Shown in pieces: positions 19,991 through 30,636 of a DNA stretch of 64,000 nucleotides. Position 1 is the first letter of the stretch. Every line of letters starts with the position of its first letter. Both the position numbers and the translations under genes were made by a program. The notes beneath the pieces are model-generated. The model worked only from the letters and a program-made list of their open reading frames with translations. It did no database searches and was not told the origin of the DNA. The stretch comes from Psococerastis gibbosa (lineage: Eukaryota; Arthropoda; Insecta; Psocodea; Psocidae), in NCBI GenBank assembly GCA_963971405.1, contig OZ020490.1, positions 3,596,001 through 3,660,000 of the forward strand, written 5' to 3'.

Positions 19991-21072
19991 CTAAAACAAA
20001 AATTTTGAATGAAAATTGACAGCCATTCCTATCCGAAAATACCAAAATTTGGGGGATTTCCTAAAAAAGAGGGACGCAAATGTCCTCATCTCTCTTAGGC
20101 GCCCATTCCACCGACCTGCTAGGGCTATTTACAAAAACAGTGACGTGGTAGCAGACATTCAAGACTTAGGTGGCGTTTTCACCGACCTTGCATTGCAGAA
20201 ATGTTTATTTTCCTCTCTATGCCATAGTTAAAATTGATCAATGATCATACAGTAAAATCACAAACACACAAACTAAAATTAAAAAATGGCTTCATGGGAT
20301 ATGTTAATTACAAACATTTTAATAGATTTCTATAAAAAGAAAAACAAACATTTCCGTCAATGTCATGTGCATTCTGCAATGCGAGATCGATGGAAACCCC
20401 GCCTAAGTCTTGAATGTCTGCTACCAATTCACCGTTTTTGAAAATAGCCCTAGCCTGTCGGTGGAATGGGCATCTTAGGACTCTAAGCCACCTTGTGACA
20501 ACACCCAGGGACTTACGCCATCGATCAGCCAGTTATTCATCTAAATGGCTTTTACTATCAATAGAACTCATCTGTATAATTCACTCGTACTACAAAACTT
20601 GGAGGATATAGAAAAACTGGGCTTGGCGGGGTTCGAACCCCTAATCGGGGGCGTCGTCTTAAACGCTGGACCTCAAGCTCCGACACGAATAGTTGATATA
20701 TTATATTCTCTACGTTTTATAAGCTCGTATTGACATGATTCGTATTACTAGACAGGTTACCACAGGTACATAGCTATCTAAGCCGACTACTCCGCTTGTC
20801 AATATTCCGTCAATAATTGATGAGATTTTTGCTCTACTTTTTGTCATTGTCCATTTTAACTTCCGCATGTTAATATTGATCAATGATCAAGCTTTGCAAA
20901 CAAACTAAAATTAAACAATGGCGTCGTCTGGAGATGATTTAAATAATTTAAATTAATTTCTTGAGAACGAATGAATTATAAAATTAAAAGAAACTTACAA
21001 AGGTACAAAATTGAAAAAAATTGACAACAAAAATGGTCAATTAATTTATTGAAGAGAAGTGGAATGTGGTGT

Positions 21073-21108
<36 letters not shown>

Positions 21109-23995
21109 GCGCGGGACTCTTTTGAGTATTTGCGCCGGGGGTGTAATGTCCGTCAATGACATTATCAAAATTGAATAAAAATTGACAATTGGAATAATAG
21201 CCTAACTGAACAAGTCTGTGAGCTTACTTTATAACGAGAAGGCTGCCCCTTCAACCAAAGTTAATTTAATGTCAGTGTTATAAATACCATATAATAATGC
21301 AATACATAATATAGCCTACTCTTACTTACCACTAGCCTGTAGTTTTTGGGAGTAATGAATGCAGTCTATGGAAACATAGGAGTAATCATGATTATCTACT
21401 ATCACTTCGGCCGTAGAATTGGCCACAGTGGAAGAATAGGCCAAAGATGAAGCATTTTCCACAATAGAAGGATTGGCCTTAGTTGGGAACCGCGAATGGA
21501 GATTGGTCGGTTGATAAACAACGGCGAAATCTTCCTTATTATCATTTTTGAAAAGTTCTCCCTAAAAACAAAACCAAAAGCCTTAAACTTTTACAACGTT
21601 TAAAACTTTAACGGTTCCTAAAAAATTTTTGTAACCACGGACCACTTTCACAATTTAAATAACCCCACTAATCCATGCCAGCAAAACGCTTGGAAGGATG
21701 AGTTGGGAACTGACCTTCGCGAGTTGGGAGTCCGTAGTACAAACCGGGATGACTGGAGGAATGTAACAGCAAAGGCTTTCACGGCCAGAGTCGAATGAAG
21801 AACCAGTTGAATCCGGGCTGATGGGCCATGGTCGAAATGAAAGTGAACTTACAAACGTTTCGTCAACATCTGCGGTCGACTGTCCACAGTCACTGAGCCT
21901 CCGAGATACAATCTTAGAAGTCTACGCAGTTCCACTGAAGATGTCGACCGCAGATGTTGACGAAACGTTTGGAAGTTCGCTTTCATTTCGACCACGGCCC
22001 ATCAGCCCGGATTATACTGGTTCTTCATCAGACTGGAGGGATGTTGCTGACCAGGCCAAAGCTCATCAAGGGCTGCGGCTGACAACTACCAATGAACCAA
22101 ACGGTAATGACCCTGATTACACGCCCAAATATTTATTCGACCCAATATTTATTTGATCGAAGAAATATTTGGAATGTTTATGTATGAAGTATAACGATTT
22201 GAATCTGAATTTAGGTATTAAACTTTCGAATTTTACACTGAGAGAAAAAGTTAACGTAATTGGGTTATCGTAGCACCCATTTTCACTACGTTAGCCGATT
22301 TACGATGATCTACAGTAGATTATTGCTGTTTTTTACTGTAATTTAACGTAGTGAAACTGCGTTAAATCGATTCGACAGGTAAATTATCGTAAACGGCCAA
22401 AAATGCAGTTAATCCACAGTAAAAACAATTGGTTTTACGATGTTTTATCGTATCTGAAACAGGTCAGTTGATTTACAGTAGAAGAGAATACGTTAAAATA
22501 CAGTAATGCCAATTGGCATCATGTAATCTACAGTAATCGATTTATCGTACTGGCCAGCTACGTTGATTTACAGTATCCCTGTTTCGCGCTAAAATTCAAA
22601 AATTTGCGGGCACTATTTACTTATAGGCCTATATATATACATGCATATGTAAGTAAACGGCACAATTTTAACAAAATTAAGTCAACAAGAGGGTAAAATC
22701 TTGTAATTATAGTTAAAAAATATCATTTTTTCAGTATTTCTTGGCCCAAAAATGTTTTTGTGAGATCAAAATGAATTATATACCTGCCCCAATATTACAC
22801 ACTCGAGAATTGTTCCAATATTCGATACAAGGATCCAAGAAAAACTCGAAAGTGTAATACAGATATGCAGAATCAATTCGTATATTAAAAAATAAAGATT
22901 GCAAATATTTCTTCGATCGAATTAATATTGGGTCGAATAATTATTCGAGTGTGTAATAAGGGGGATTGAGTAATAGCTTTTCAAACATAGGGCTCAATTA
23001 CATTTTTTACATTATGCGAACCTAATTAACTTTTTTGATTAAATGCTTCATGTCATAGGCTATACTACAATATATACTCACAACTTGTTTTTCGATTTCT
23101 TGAAATTTCAGGGTCATTGACCTGACCCGATCCTTTTTGCCCAAAGGATCATCACCTCCAAAAAGGCACAGGCAGTCTATAAGTTGCATTGTATTGCAGG
23201 TGGAGAAAGGAGGGTCTACCAGTGTGGCATAGTCTGGAACATCTGCCAAAGAAGAAAAATATTTCTAGACATTGTACTAGCAATTGAGCTAGCAAAAAAA
23301 AGAATCGGTCCGAGTTTAATCGAACATGCTTTCCAATTTATCAACATTAGTAGATAGAGAAAATGAGCAATTTCATGGTAAATAATTTTCCAGTGGTTTA
23401 ATTTCCGATATCTCGGGGGGGGGGGGGGGTTGTCTGGTTGTCTACCTGACGTCACTGGAAGTGAGATATAGATTTTAGATAGCTGAGACAAACACATTAA
23501 TTACCACACAGCAATAATGGCAGGGCACGCAATGCATTTGAGCGCGAATTTTCTATCATTTTTTAAAAAAATAATTTTTTGTGCAAAACCAAATATTTTT
23601 TTGGGAAAGCAACCTATCCGGTTTCTTTACTCAATTTAACACCTAAAACATGCCTGAAGGTAGAAATCATCGATAGATAGGTTTTTAGTCATTTCTCATT
23701 AAAATTTAGTTATTTTTATTTTTTTTATCCCCAGAAGCAAACTATCAAGGGGCAAGCGACCGCCCGCATTTTGTCAACATTAATGACGACTACAATATAT
23801 GACAATTTAAAAGAAATAGTTGGAGCCGTTTTTGAGAAATAATTTTTTTAGACGTTTTTTGGGAGTTTTTGAAAATAAAACCCCCCCAAATTGAGTTGGC
23901 CCAAAATAAAAAAAATTTCCCGAGGCATGATTTTTGTAAACCTAAATGCTAAATTTCATCCAAATCGACCGAGTAGTTTGCCCGGAAAGCGATGC

Positions 23996-24026
<31 letters not shown>

Positions 24027-26012
24027 TTTCGTAAAAACCACTTTTTTGGGTTCTTGGTACCTCATAACGTGTAAATCCGTTGAAATCTCGGAATCGAAAA
24101 TTTCGACCTTATACTACGTACAAATTGGAAAGCAAAAACACTGTGTTTCATGTAGGATCTCCAATTCCTGCGTAATTAGGTATCACAAAGCTTTCCTTAT
24201 ACTACGTATAAATTGGAAAGCAAAAACAAGCACGACAGGAAAACGACTGTAGGGACGTCCACGAAAGCGCTGGAAGAACCAATTAGGAATCGACATCCCA
24301 GAGTTGGGAGTCCGTAGCTGTTGGAGCATTGAACAAAACCGAGATGAACGGAGGAGCATTGTTGGGTTGACCAAAGCCCATCAAGAGCTGTAGAGCCAGA
24401 AGAGGAGAAGAAAGAGAAGAAGAAGAAGTCTAACATTAATAACCATTTTAATAACACATTAACACACATAAGCATCTGCCATGTGATGAGGAAAGAAAAG
24501 TGTCGCCACCTGGATATACCTATAATAACCCAAGGGAAGATAGAAGGACTGAGGGCTCTCTGAAGAAGAAGAACAGCCTCGTTGAAAAACCTGTGACAGT
24601 GGTTTGGCATGACCACGACTTCCCTTTTCAGAGCAGCAGTAGTCACTAAGGTCCAAATTGCCGCGATAGACGCTAATCTTCGATAGAAGAGCCATTAAAG
24701 GCTGAATATTTAAGATTCTATTTCATCTTCTCCTTCTTTTTCTTCGTCTTCACCTTCTTCTTCTTATAATAGGTCTGTATAAATATGTTAATACTGGTAT
24801 AGGTATATTGTACTTACATGGCATTGAAACAAGGTTTATAAAAAGTCTAGGTACATTATCCCGCAGAAATTCCAGAACATTCTGTAGCGTCGATCTGTGT
24901 GCTTCCGGCCCCTGGACATCATAGTAACAGGTGTCTGTACATACGTCATTTGTACCGATACTGACAGTTATCATCTGAAAAAAGAACCGGTCCGAGTTTA
25001 CTCGAACATGCTTTCCAATTTATCAAGTAGTAGCTAGAGAAAATGAGTAATTTCATGGTAAGTTAAATTTCGGGCATCTCGGGGGGGGGGGGGGGGGGTG
25101 ACCTGACGTCACTGGAGCTGAGGTTAATTCTAGATAGGTCAGACCAACAAATTACCATACAGCAATAATGGCAGGGCACGCAGTGCATTTGACCGTGAAT
25201 TATCTATCATTTTTTCAAAATCATGTTTTTTGCACAAAATCAAATAGTTTTTTGGGAAAGCAATCTGACCGGTTTCGTTACTCAATTTAACACCTAAAAC
25301 ATGTCTGAAGGTAGAAATCATCGATGGAAAGGTTTCGCAGAAAAATTATTTTTTAGTCATTTTTCATTAAAATTTCGTTATTTTTATTTTTTTACCCCCA
25401 GAAGCAAACTATCAAGGGGCAAGCGACCCCCCGCATTTTGTTAACATTAATAACGACTACAATATATGTGAATTTAAAAGATGTCATTGGAGCCGTTTTT
25501 GAGAAATAATTTCTTTAGACGTTTTTTTGGAGTTTTTTGAAAATAAAACCCCCCCAAATTGAGATAGCCAAAAAAAAATAAAAAAAATGATCCCGAGGTA
25601 TTATTTTTGTGAACCTATGTGCCGAATTTCATCAAAATCGACCGAGTAGTTTGCCCGGAAATCGACGCACAGTCAGACAGAGCGACAGACAGACAGACAT
25701 TTCGTAAAAACCACTTTTTTGGGTTCCTGGGACCTCAAAACGTGTAAATCCGTTGAAATCTCGGAATCGAAAATTTCGACCATCACAAAGCTTTCCTTAT
25801 ACTGCGTATAAGTTGGAAAGCAATAAAAAATTAAGAACAAAATTACAGTAGGTATATACCAGTACAACCTTAAGATGTTGCATTAAATATTACCAGAAGC
25901 ACTCCTTCTGTTAGTGTTGCACCTTGTTGTAGTTGTTGCTGGTGTTGTAGTTGAAGTTCTAGTTATTATTGTTGGTGTAGTAGTATAGTTGTTGTTGTTG
26001 TTGTTGTTGTGG

Positions 26013-26048
<36 letters not shown>

Positions 26049-26246
26049 TTGTTGTTGTTGTTTTTGTTTTTGTTTTTGTTGTTTTTGTTGTTGTTGTTGT
26101 TGTTTTTGTTGTTGTTGTTGTTGTTGTTGTTGTGGTTGTTGTTGTTGTTGTTGTTGTTTTTGTTGTTTTTGTTGTTGTTGTTTTTGTTTTTGTTGTTTTT
26201 GTTGTTGTTGTTGTTGTTTTTGTTGTTTTTGTTGTTGTTGTTGTTT

Positions 26247-26277
<31 letters not shown>

Positions 26278-29200
26278 CGTATATGTAGCGCCTCACCTTC
26301 CAGTGTTTCTCGAAGTCCACCCGCGGGTCAGCCTTCATTCTAGATATAAGTTTCCTCGCTTGCATCATTAGGTCCTGGTCCATGGCCCCCACAAAAGCCA
26401 TGTTGAACTGAGATGATTTCATTGTGAAGCGGCCGTCCCCAGTCGCAAACCCAACCAATTTGGGGTTCATCACTTTAAGTAGATTTGGCACAGTTAGAAA
26501 TGTCCGCCAGTTCCCCTGGCCCCCTGAAAAATGATAACTTCTTACCACTTGCTTACTCAGCCTGCGGTAAATTAGGAAAAGACTTGTATGTATAATAGAA
26601 TTTTATGTTTTATTACATACATTCTGTAAGAAGAGGCAGGCCGTTGTCATTGACCACCCCTTGATCACCTCAAAATAGGGCTTTTTGATGTTATATTACT
26701 AAGCTAACTTAGCGGAGTTAGGGCTATAAACCCTCTCAAATACTCAACTAGGAAGGCCTGCTTCACATGCTCTCCGAAGGCCTGAAAATGTAGCCAGTGT
26801 GGGACTCGAACCAACAGCCTTTCGGGTGGAAGTCGGAGTCTGAAAGTCAACGTCCACCCTTGGCAGGTTAGCCTTTTGGTGACGCTCTGCGGCTCTGACC
26901 AGTATATACTCCACTTGTCAATATTCCGTCATTGGCGCATCAATAATAAGTCTCTACCATATTATAACTTAATTTATAATAGATGAGTTAAGCATCTACA
27001 TAATAGTCTCCTTAAAACAAACATCTCATCATTTATTGAAGCACAAATGACGGATTATTGACAAGTGGAATAGCCGCCTTAAGCCTTGCTTGATACCAAG
27101 TGTAGTTAGAATCCAGGGGTGGCAAAAAATATTGCTTTCTCGTATTTGTATTGAAATGTAAAATTGCTCCGCTGTTTACAGGACCCCCCCCCCCTTTCAG
27201 CTAAGTTTTCGGAATTGGAGAAATTAAGTAATTTGCATAATATTATGTTTTGTAACATATCGCTCATGCACGAGAAAAGTGACACATTTCAAAAAATTGC
27301 AAAATTGAGTTACCTATTTATACAAAAATGTCGAGGAAAATATAGCGAATTTTATGAATGTAGTGTCACATATCTAGTTTAATTTGTTTCCATAAGATTG
27401 CGTTTTGTCACTGATCCATTGTCAAGTTTGACTACTTCGGGTTTGGCAATACTGACATAATTCGGAATGTACTCCAGGCGTTGACGTGGTAATTACACTT
27501 CTCTTTCAAGTAAACTGTCACATCTCAAAAGTATTAAGTGCATCGATAGTATTACAAGTAAAAACTAAAAAATGGACAGAACTAAAATTTGAATTATCTC
27601 AAAAGTCAATATTTTGAAATGTGTCACTTTTCTCGTGCATGAGCGGTATTATGCTGACGCAGTCCTTAATATTGTCTGGTAAGGTATTGTACACTGGAAT
27701 AGATTTATAAATATGCAAGGGCATTTAAAGTGTTCCGTAATCTGTTTCAAAGTTTTTAGGTTGCGCCCAACTCAAGAGGACGACAGAGGAAGGAGTACCT
27801 AGAAGATGTCATGAAGGACTTAGGGTGCGACACCTGCAAAGAACTGAAAAGGACCGCACAAAACAGACAAGACTGGAGGAGAAAAATACAACATTCGCTG
27901 CAAACCAATCCTTAGATTGCAACTAAAGAAGAAGAAGAATGCGCCCAGTACCTAGCGTGGCATTAATTGTACGATGAACAAAATCAATGCATGCGTATGC
28001 CTCCACAAGATTGCTCACTTGCGGTAAGATGAACAAGTAACCTTGTCCCAATTTATGGTACTCGCCTTAACCACGTCTAAACTACCGATCTCCCAAACAT
28101 TTTCAGCCAACCAAGATTCAATGATTCGCCGGTGCATCATTTTTGGCTATGCAAGGTCATGGCGAGCGAGTCTGAACTCTGAAGGTTTATACTATGGACA
28201 ATCTTTCGTATACAATTTCACAGAGATTGAACGTCAAATCTGCAAGGTTTTGATTGGTTGGGCCCGTTTTCTGATTGGTTGGGCTCAAGCATAGAAATTT
28301 AATATAATGGTGTAAAAAATAAGGTACGGGCAGCACCTATTAAAATCTGGGCAGAGCGGGATTCGAACCCACGAACTACGCCTTTCCAGAGAATCGTGCG
28401 ATTAACCCTTTCAAGCAAAATAGCGCAGTATTCAAGAAGAGGACCCGTCCTAACCGGTCTTACCCAGAATTTATACACATTGTTGTGCCGCGGCGTTCTT
28501 CTAATAGTTCTTATTCCACTGCAACACACATATAGAGCAATGATCACTAAAAAGTAGCCTATACTAGTCCTCAGGCTAAACCCGTTTGTCGTAGAGTTCT
28601 ACATATAGAAGGCATGGCAAATTCGCTACTTGCCAATAATGTTTTCTTTTTAATTTCAGGGCCCCCTGCCACCTCTTACTGCTAGTATGACCAGCCATCG
28701 ACAAGACGTGGCGTGTGAGTCCAAAAATTTTTCTTCTCTTAAGGTTACAATCTTAGCGACTGGTTGGCAGCAACTCATGCATATCGTCCTCCAGTTTACT
28801 CGGTCCTCGATCTTCCTCTTCAGTTCTTGATATGATATTGCTCCTGCGTCTTCTTTTACTTGATCCATGAATTCCTTCTTCGGCCGTCCTCTTCGGTTAT
28901 TTCCCTCTACTGTGCCCTCGATAATAGCGTGTACCAGATTTTCGTGCCTTAGCAAATGCCCCATCCATTTCGCTCTCCTGATTCGTATCTGGGCTACTAA
29001 CTGTCTTTCTTCCCCGATAGCGTCTAGCACTCTTTCATTTGTCACATGGTCCCTCCAGCTGATCCGTAGCATCCTTCTGTAACACCACATTTCGAAAGCT
29101 TCGAGTTTCTTTAGTTCCTTATCTGCTATATTCCAGGTTTCACACCCGTACAATAAAACACTCCACACACATGTTTTTAGAAATTGCTTCCTGACGGTTA

Positions 29201-29698
29201 GTTTTATGTTATTGGATTCCAGAATCTTGGATTTTTTATTGAATGCCACCTTGGCTTGTTGGATACGGCTGTTTATTTCAATCGCTGAGCTATTGTCTTC
29301 TGTTATTGTGCTGCCCAGGTACTTAAATTGCTTGACACTGCTGAGAACTACTCTGTCAAGGGATGCATATGCTTGGCTAATGTCATTCTTATTCTTCACA
29401 ACCATGACTTCGGTTTAGCGGTAGCGAAATCCCATCCCCCCTATGTAGAACTAAAAGTTGTCGCGCCAACCTTACCTCCGCTCCAAGAGACTCCACGGTT
29501 CTCCTGAAATATGACATCAAACAGGTTATCTGCCATCGCACCATTGGCTGCAGTAAGCGAATCTCCTATAGCAGCAATGACATCGATGTCACCGGGCCGA
29601 AGTTGGTGGACACTGCCAGGTGGAGTGGCAGAGCGCCAGAGGGTGGTGTCTGGGCAAGGGTAGGGTACGTCTGGTGGTATAGGCTTCTGAATGCCATC
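19830..29698 (-). CDS. Phospholipase B1-like GDSL lipase (N-terminal exon not found)
   Basis: Six - strand exons (29476-29698, 26297-26523, 24818-24974, 23082-23242, 21330-21561, 19830-19990) join in frame into 386 residues plus TGA. They cover one complete GDSL/SGNH hydrolase domain of the phospholipase B1 family, a calcium-independent phospholipase/lysophospholipase, usually secreted or brush-border anchored. Numbering from the first visible residue: [20 protein letters not shown] with nucleophile Ser47; [12 protein letters not shown] (block II) in the second exon; IGTNDVC (block III) at 157-162; EDFAVVYQP at 266-274; and DCIH with catalytic Asp322/His325. [15 protein letters not shown] closes the domain. 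Vertebrate PLB1 has four repeats; here only one is seen. A 30-residue Ser/Asn/Thr-rich insert (about 283-312) precedes the catalytic Asp. No C-terminal membrane helix is present. The signal-peptide exon should be upstream of 29.8 kb but I could not find it. Confidence 0.92.
20098..20474. mobile_element. M3 MITE with TTA target duplication
   Basis: Inverted arms start GGCGCCCATTCCACCGACC, flanked by TTA at 20095-20097 and 20475-20477. It lies in the last lipase intron. Confidence 0.75.
20605..20690 (-). mobile_element. tRNA-derived SINE, family SC
   Basis: Read in reverse: GACGCCCCCGATTAGGGGTT, TTCGAACCCCGCCAAGCCC and AGTTTTTCTATATCC. The B box GGTTCGAACC is intact. A second copy lies at 36,750-36,825 with the same tail. 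Confidence 0.6.
21075..21104. repeat. Poly-T tract
   Basis: About 30 T, followed by a GGCGCGGGAC...GCGCCGGGG hairpin-like stretch. Confidence 0.9.
21330..21561 (-). CDS. PLB1-like exon E (catalytic Asp/His)
   Basis: No Met-initiated ORF marks it, but the reverse frame is open between acceptor TGTTTTTAG and donor G|GTAAGT. Encodes [20 protein letters not shown], an S/T/N-rich insert with NAS and NST sequons, and [18 protein letters not shown] with the DxxH catalytic pair. Phase 0 in, phase 1 out, matching both neighbours. Confidence 0.92.
21660..22090 (+). mobile_element. LINE L1t tail split by a foldback insertion
   Basis: 21,660-21,764 and 22,045-22,090 are the two halves of an L1t tail ([17 protein letters not shown], then DQAKAHQGL). 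The middle is the F1 element at 21,765-22,030. Confidence 0.7.
21765..22030. mobile_element. Foldback element F1 with 14-bp target duplication
   Basis: Two inverted arms of about 110 bp carry CCGGGCTGATGGGCC, ACGTTTCGTCAACATCTGCG and their reverse complements. GACTGGAGGAATGT (21751-21764) and GACTGGAGGGATGT (22031-22044) flank it. One side carries AAAGGCTTTCACGGCC. Long duplications point to insertion by target-primed reverse transcription, not cut-and-paste. Confidence 0.7.
22245..22575. repeat. Region dense in TTTACAGTA / TTTACGATG words
   Basis: Near-repeats of a 9-11 bp word (GATTTACAGTA, GATTTACGATG, TTTATCGTA, AACGTAGTG and reverse forms) occur every 15-25 bp on both strands. No ORF. 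It looks like a degenerate foldback element. Confidence 0.5.
23082..23242 (-). CDS. PLB1-like exon D
   Basis: Acceptor CTTTGGCAG, donor GTT|GTGAGT. Encodes [26 protein letters not shown] and a helix with KFQEIEKQV; the paired Cys pattern C...C.C matches the CPCV/CTCL region of PLB1. Confidence 0.88.
23303..24137 (-). mobile_element. T1 element in a lipase intron
   Basis: Nearly full T1 copy, from CGGTCCGAGTTTAATCGAAC to AAATTGGAAAGCA, 61 bp from the exon D acceptor. Contains a G-run, a C-run and CAGA repeats. Confidence 0.8.
24243..24395 (+). mobile_element. LINE L1t tail remnant
   Basis: GTCCACGAAAGCGCTGGAAG, GAGTTGGGAGTCCGTAGC and AGAGCTGTAGAGCCAGAAG in direct sense. Confidence 0.65.
24440..24700 (+). 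mobile_element. LINE L2t tail remnant
   Basis: CATCTGCCATGTGATGAGGA, GAAGGACTGAGGGCTCTCTG and CGCTAATCTTCGATAGAAGA match the tail at 10,105. Confidence 0.65.
24818..24974 (-). CDS. PLB1-like exon C (GxND block)
   Basis: Acceptor TTTTTTCAG, donor CCAT|GTAAGT. Encodes [20 protein letters not shown] with block III Asn-Asp, and [12 protein letters not shown]. Phase 0 to 1. Confidence 0.93.
24984..25822 (-). mobile_element. T1 element nine bases from a splice acceptor
   Basis: Full T1 copy whose conserved left end GAACCGGTCCGAGTTTACTC begins right after the exon C acceptor, so it must lie across the polypyrimidine/branch region. Confidence 0.8.
25985..26280. repeat. GTT trinucleotide microsatellite
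   Basis: About 290 bp of GTT with scattered TTT and G changes. It starts 16 bp past the exon B donor in transcript sense, where it reads AAC and would encode polyasparagine if the intron were retained. Confidence 0.95.
26297..26523 (-). CDS. PLB1-like exon B
   Basis: Acceptor TCATTTTTCAG, donor AAG|GTGAGG. Encodes [40 protein letters not shown] (block II) and FEKHWK. Phase 1 to 0, joining G|GG after exon A. Confidence 0.93.
26690..26890 (-). mobile_element. tRNA-derived SINE, family SA
   Basis: TAAGCTAACTTAGCGGAGTT, CTCAACTAGGAAGGCC and GTGTGGGACTCGAACCAACA; the last is a tRNA B box in reverse. Confidence 0.7.
27745..27935 (+). mobile_element. LINE 3' end, family L4t
   Basis: [17 protein letters not shown], then [18 protein letters not shown] and stop, followed by GATTGCAACTAAAGAAGAAG. 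A sister is at 36,520-36,710. Confidence 0.7.
28340..28425 (-). mobile_element. tRNA-like SINE fragment
   Basis: GCAGAGCGGGATTCGAACCC in reverse gives a B box GGGTTCGAATCCC; the anticodon half is degenerate. Confidence 0.4.
28740..29405 (-). mobile_element. LINE reverse-transcriptase C-terminal part
   Basis: An open - strand frame of about 220 codons: [60 protein letters not shown] and RRGRPKKEF. These are the thumb/tail motifs of RTE-like non-LTR retrotransposons. The catalytic domain and 3' UTR are missing. It lies in the first visible lipase intron, in the same sense. Confidence 0.85.
29476..29698 (-). CDS. PLB1-like exon A (catalytic Ser)
   Basis: Acceptor TTCTTTCGCAG, donor GGAG|GTAAGG. 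Encodes a proline-rich linker ([12 protein letters not shown]), [20 protein letters not shown] and [17 protein letters not shown]. Ser in GDSL is the nucleophile. Phase 0 at its start, so an upstream phase-0 exon is needed. Confidence 0.95.
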
Positions 29699-29724
29699 CT
29701 GCGAAAGAAATAGAGAGATGTTAC

Positions 29725-29799
29725 GTGGAAGCATTGCTCAGAAGGAGGAATTCTGCTAGATGGGGTGGCAGAGCACCAGAGGGTAGGGAACGGGTCATC
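29725..29799 (-). CDS. Candidate 25-codon exon duplicated from exon A
   Basis: The reverse strand repeats the acceptor and start of exon A: TTACTTTTGCAG|GATGACCCG, then [13 protein letters not shown] against [12 protein letters not shown] in exon A, ending CAC|GTAACA. It is 75 bp, phase 0 on both sides, so it could be spliced in. The donor is weak, and it may be a dead duplicate. Confidence 0.35.
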
Positions 29800-29865
29800 C
29801 TGCAAAAGTAATATAGAGATGTTACATGAAATATAAACGTACAAAGCTGCAACAGCTATAGGCCT

Positions 29866-30205
29866 ATAAAGTTGATGAGCCCCTGCATGAGCGCCTCCTG
29901 GAAACCCGCCTCAGATGCAAATTAGATGACGAAATAACCGAAAACCAACTTGGTTTCATGAAAAGGCGGGGGACGACAGACGGCATATACATCTTGGGTA
30001 CAATGCTAGAAAAACACCGAGAGTTTCAGAAGCCACTACACTACGTTTTCGTTGACCTCGAGAAGGCCTATGACAGAATCCCAAGAAGCCTAATATGGGA
30101 GTGTCTAAAGAATAGAGGAGTCGTTGCCGAAAATGTCCATGCCATCCAAGATATGTACGCGGAATGCTCCGCAAGAGGAAATGGCGCCGAAAAAGTAAAA
30201 GTAAG
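29866..30205 (+). mobile_element. LINE reverse-transcriptase core fragment
   Basis: LLETRLRCKLDDEITENQLG, KRRGTTDGIYILG and HYVFVDLEKAYDRIPRSL. The VDLEKAYDR block holds the first catalytic Asp. Cut off just before an F1 copy. Confidence 0.85.
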
Positions 30206-30220
30206 TACATGAAATATAAT

Positions 30221-30400
30221 TACAAAGGCTTTCACGGTTGTATGAGTGTATGTGTGATGAGGCTGAAGAGTCCGTAATGTTAGGTCGTGCTTACTTCTTC
30301 CAAACGTTTCGTCAACATCTGCGGTGGAGTTCTAAGATTGCATCTCGAAGGCTCAGCAGCACCTGTTTACTGTTTGGACAGGAAGTCAAGAGGATGAGCA
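30221..30400 (+). repeat. Foldback family F1, diverged
   Basis: ACAAAGGCTTTCACGGTTG, CCAAACGTTTCGTCAACATC and GCATCTCGAAGGCTCAGC. Confidence 0.55.
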
Positions 30401-30520
30401 CTGATATGTTTATTGTTTATCAAGCGCTCGGGGGGGGGGGGGGGGAGAGGCGGAGCCTTCCTCAAACCTGATTGGCTCCCTACTAACTCAACGACCGGAA
30501 ATGAGGTTGAGACAGTAATC

Positions 30521-30636
30521 CAAGGACGGATTCAGGGGGGCAGGGGGGGTAGCTGCCCCTCCCCAAAATGTGGTAAATCTATTGCAAATTAATTTAATAA
30601 ATTTAACCCCCCAAGAATGGGCTGGATCCGTCCCTG
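30521..30636. mobile_element. MITE, CAAGGACGGATTCAG family
   Basis: CAAGGACGGATTCAGGGGGG to GGGCTGGATCCGTCCCTG, with TGGTAAATCTATTGCAAATT inside as in the copy at 7,080. Confidence 0.6.

Noticed and set aside
25989-26371. Poly-Leu and poly-Val ORFs on the + strand
   Set aside because: Translations of the GTT microsatellite in different frames, antisense to the lipase exon.
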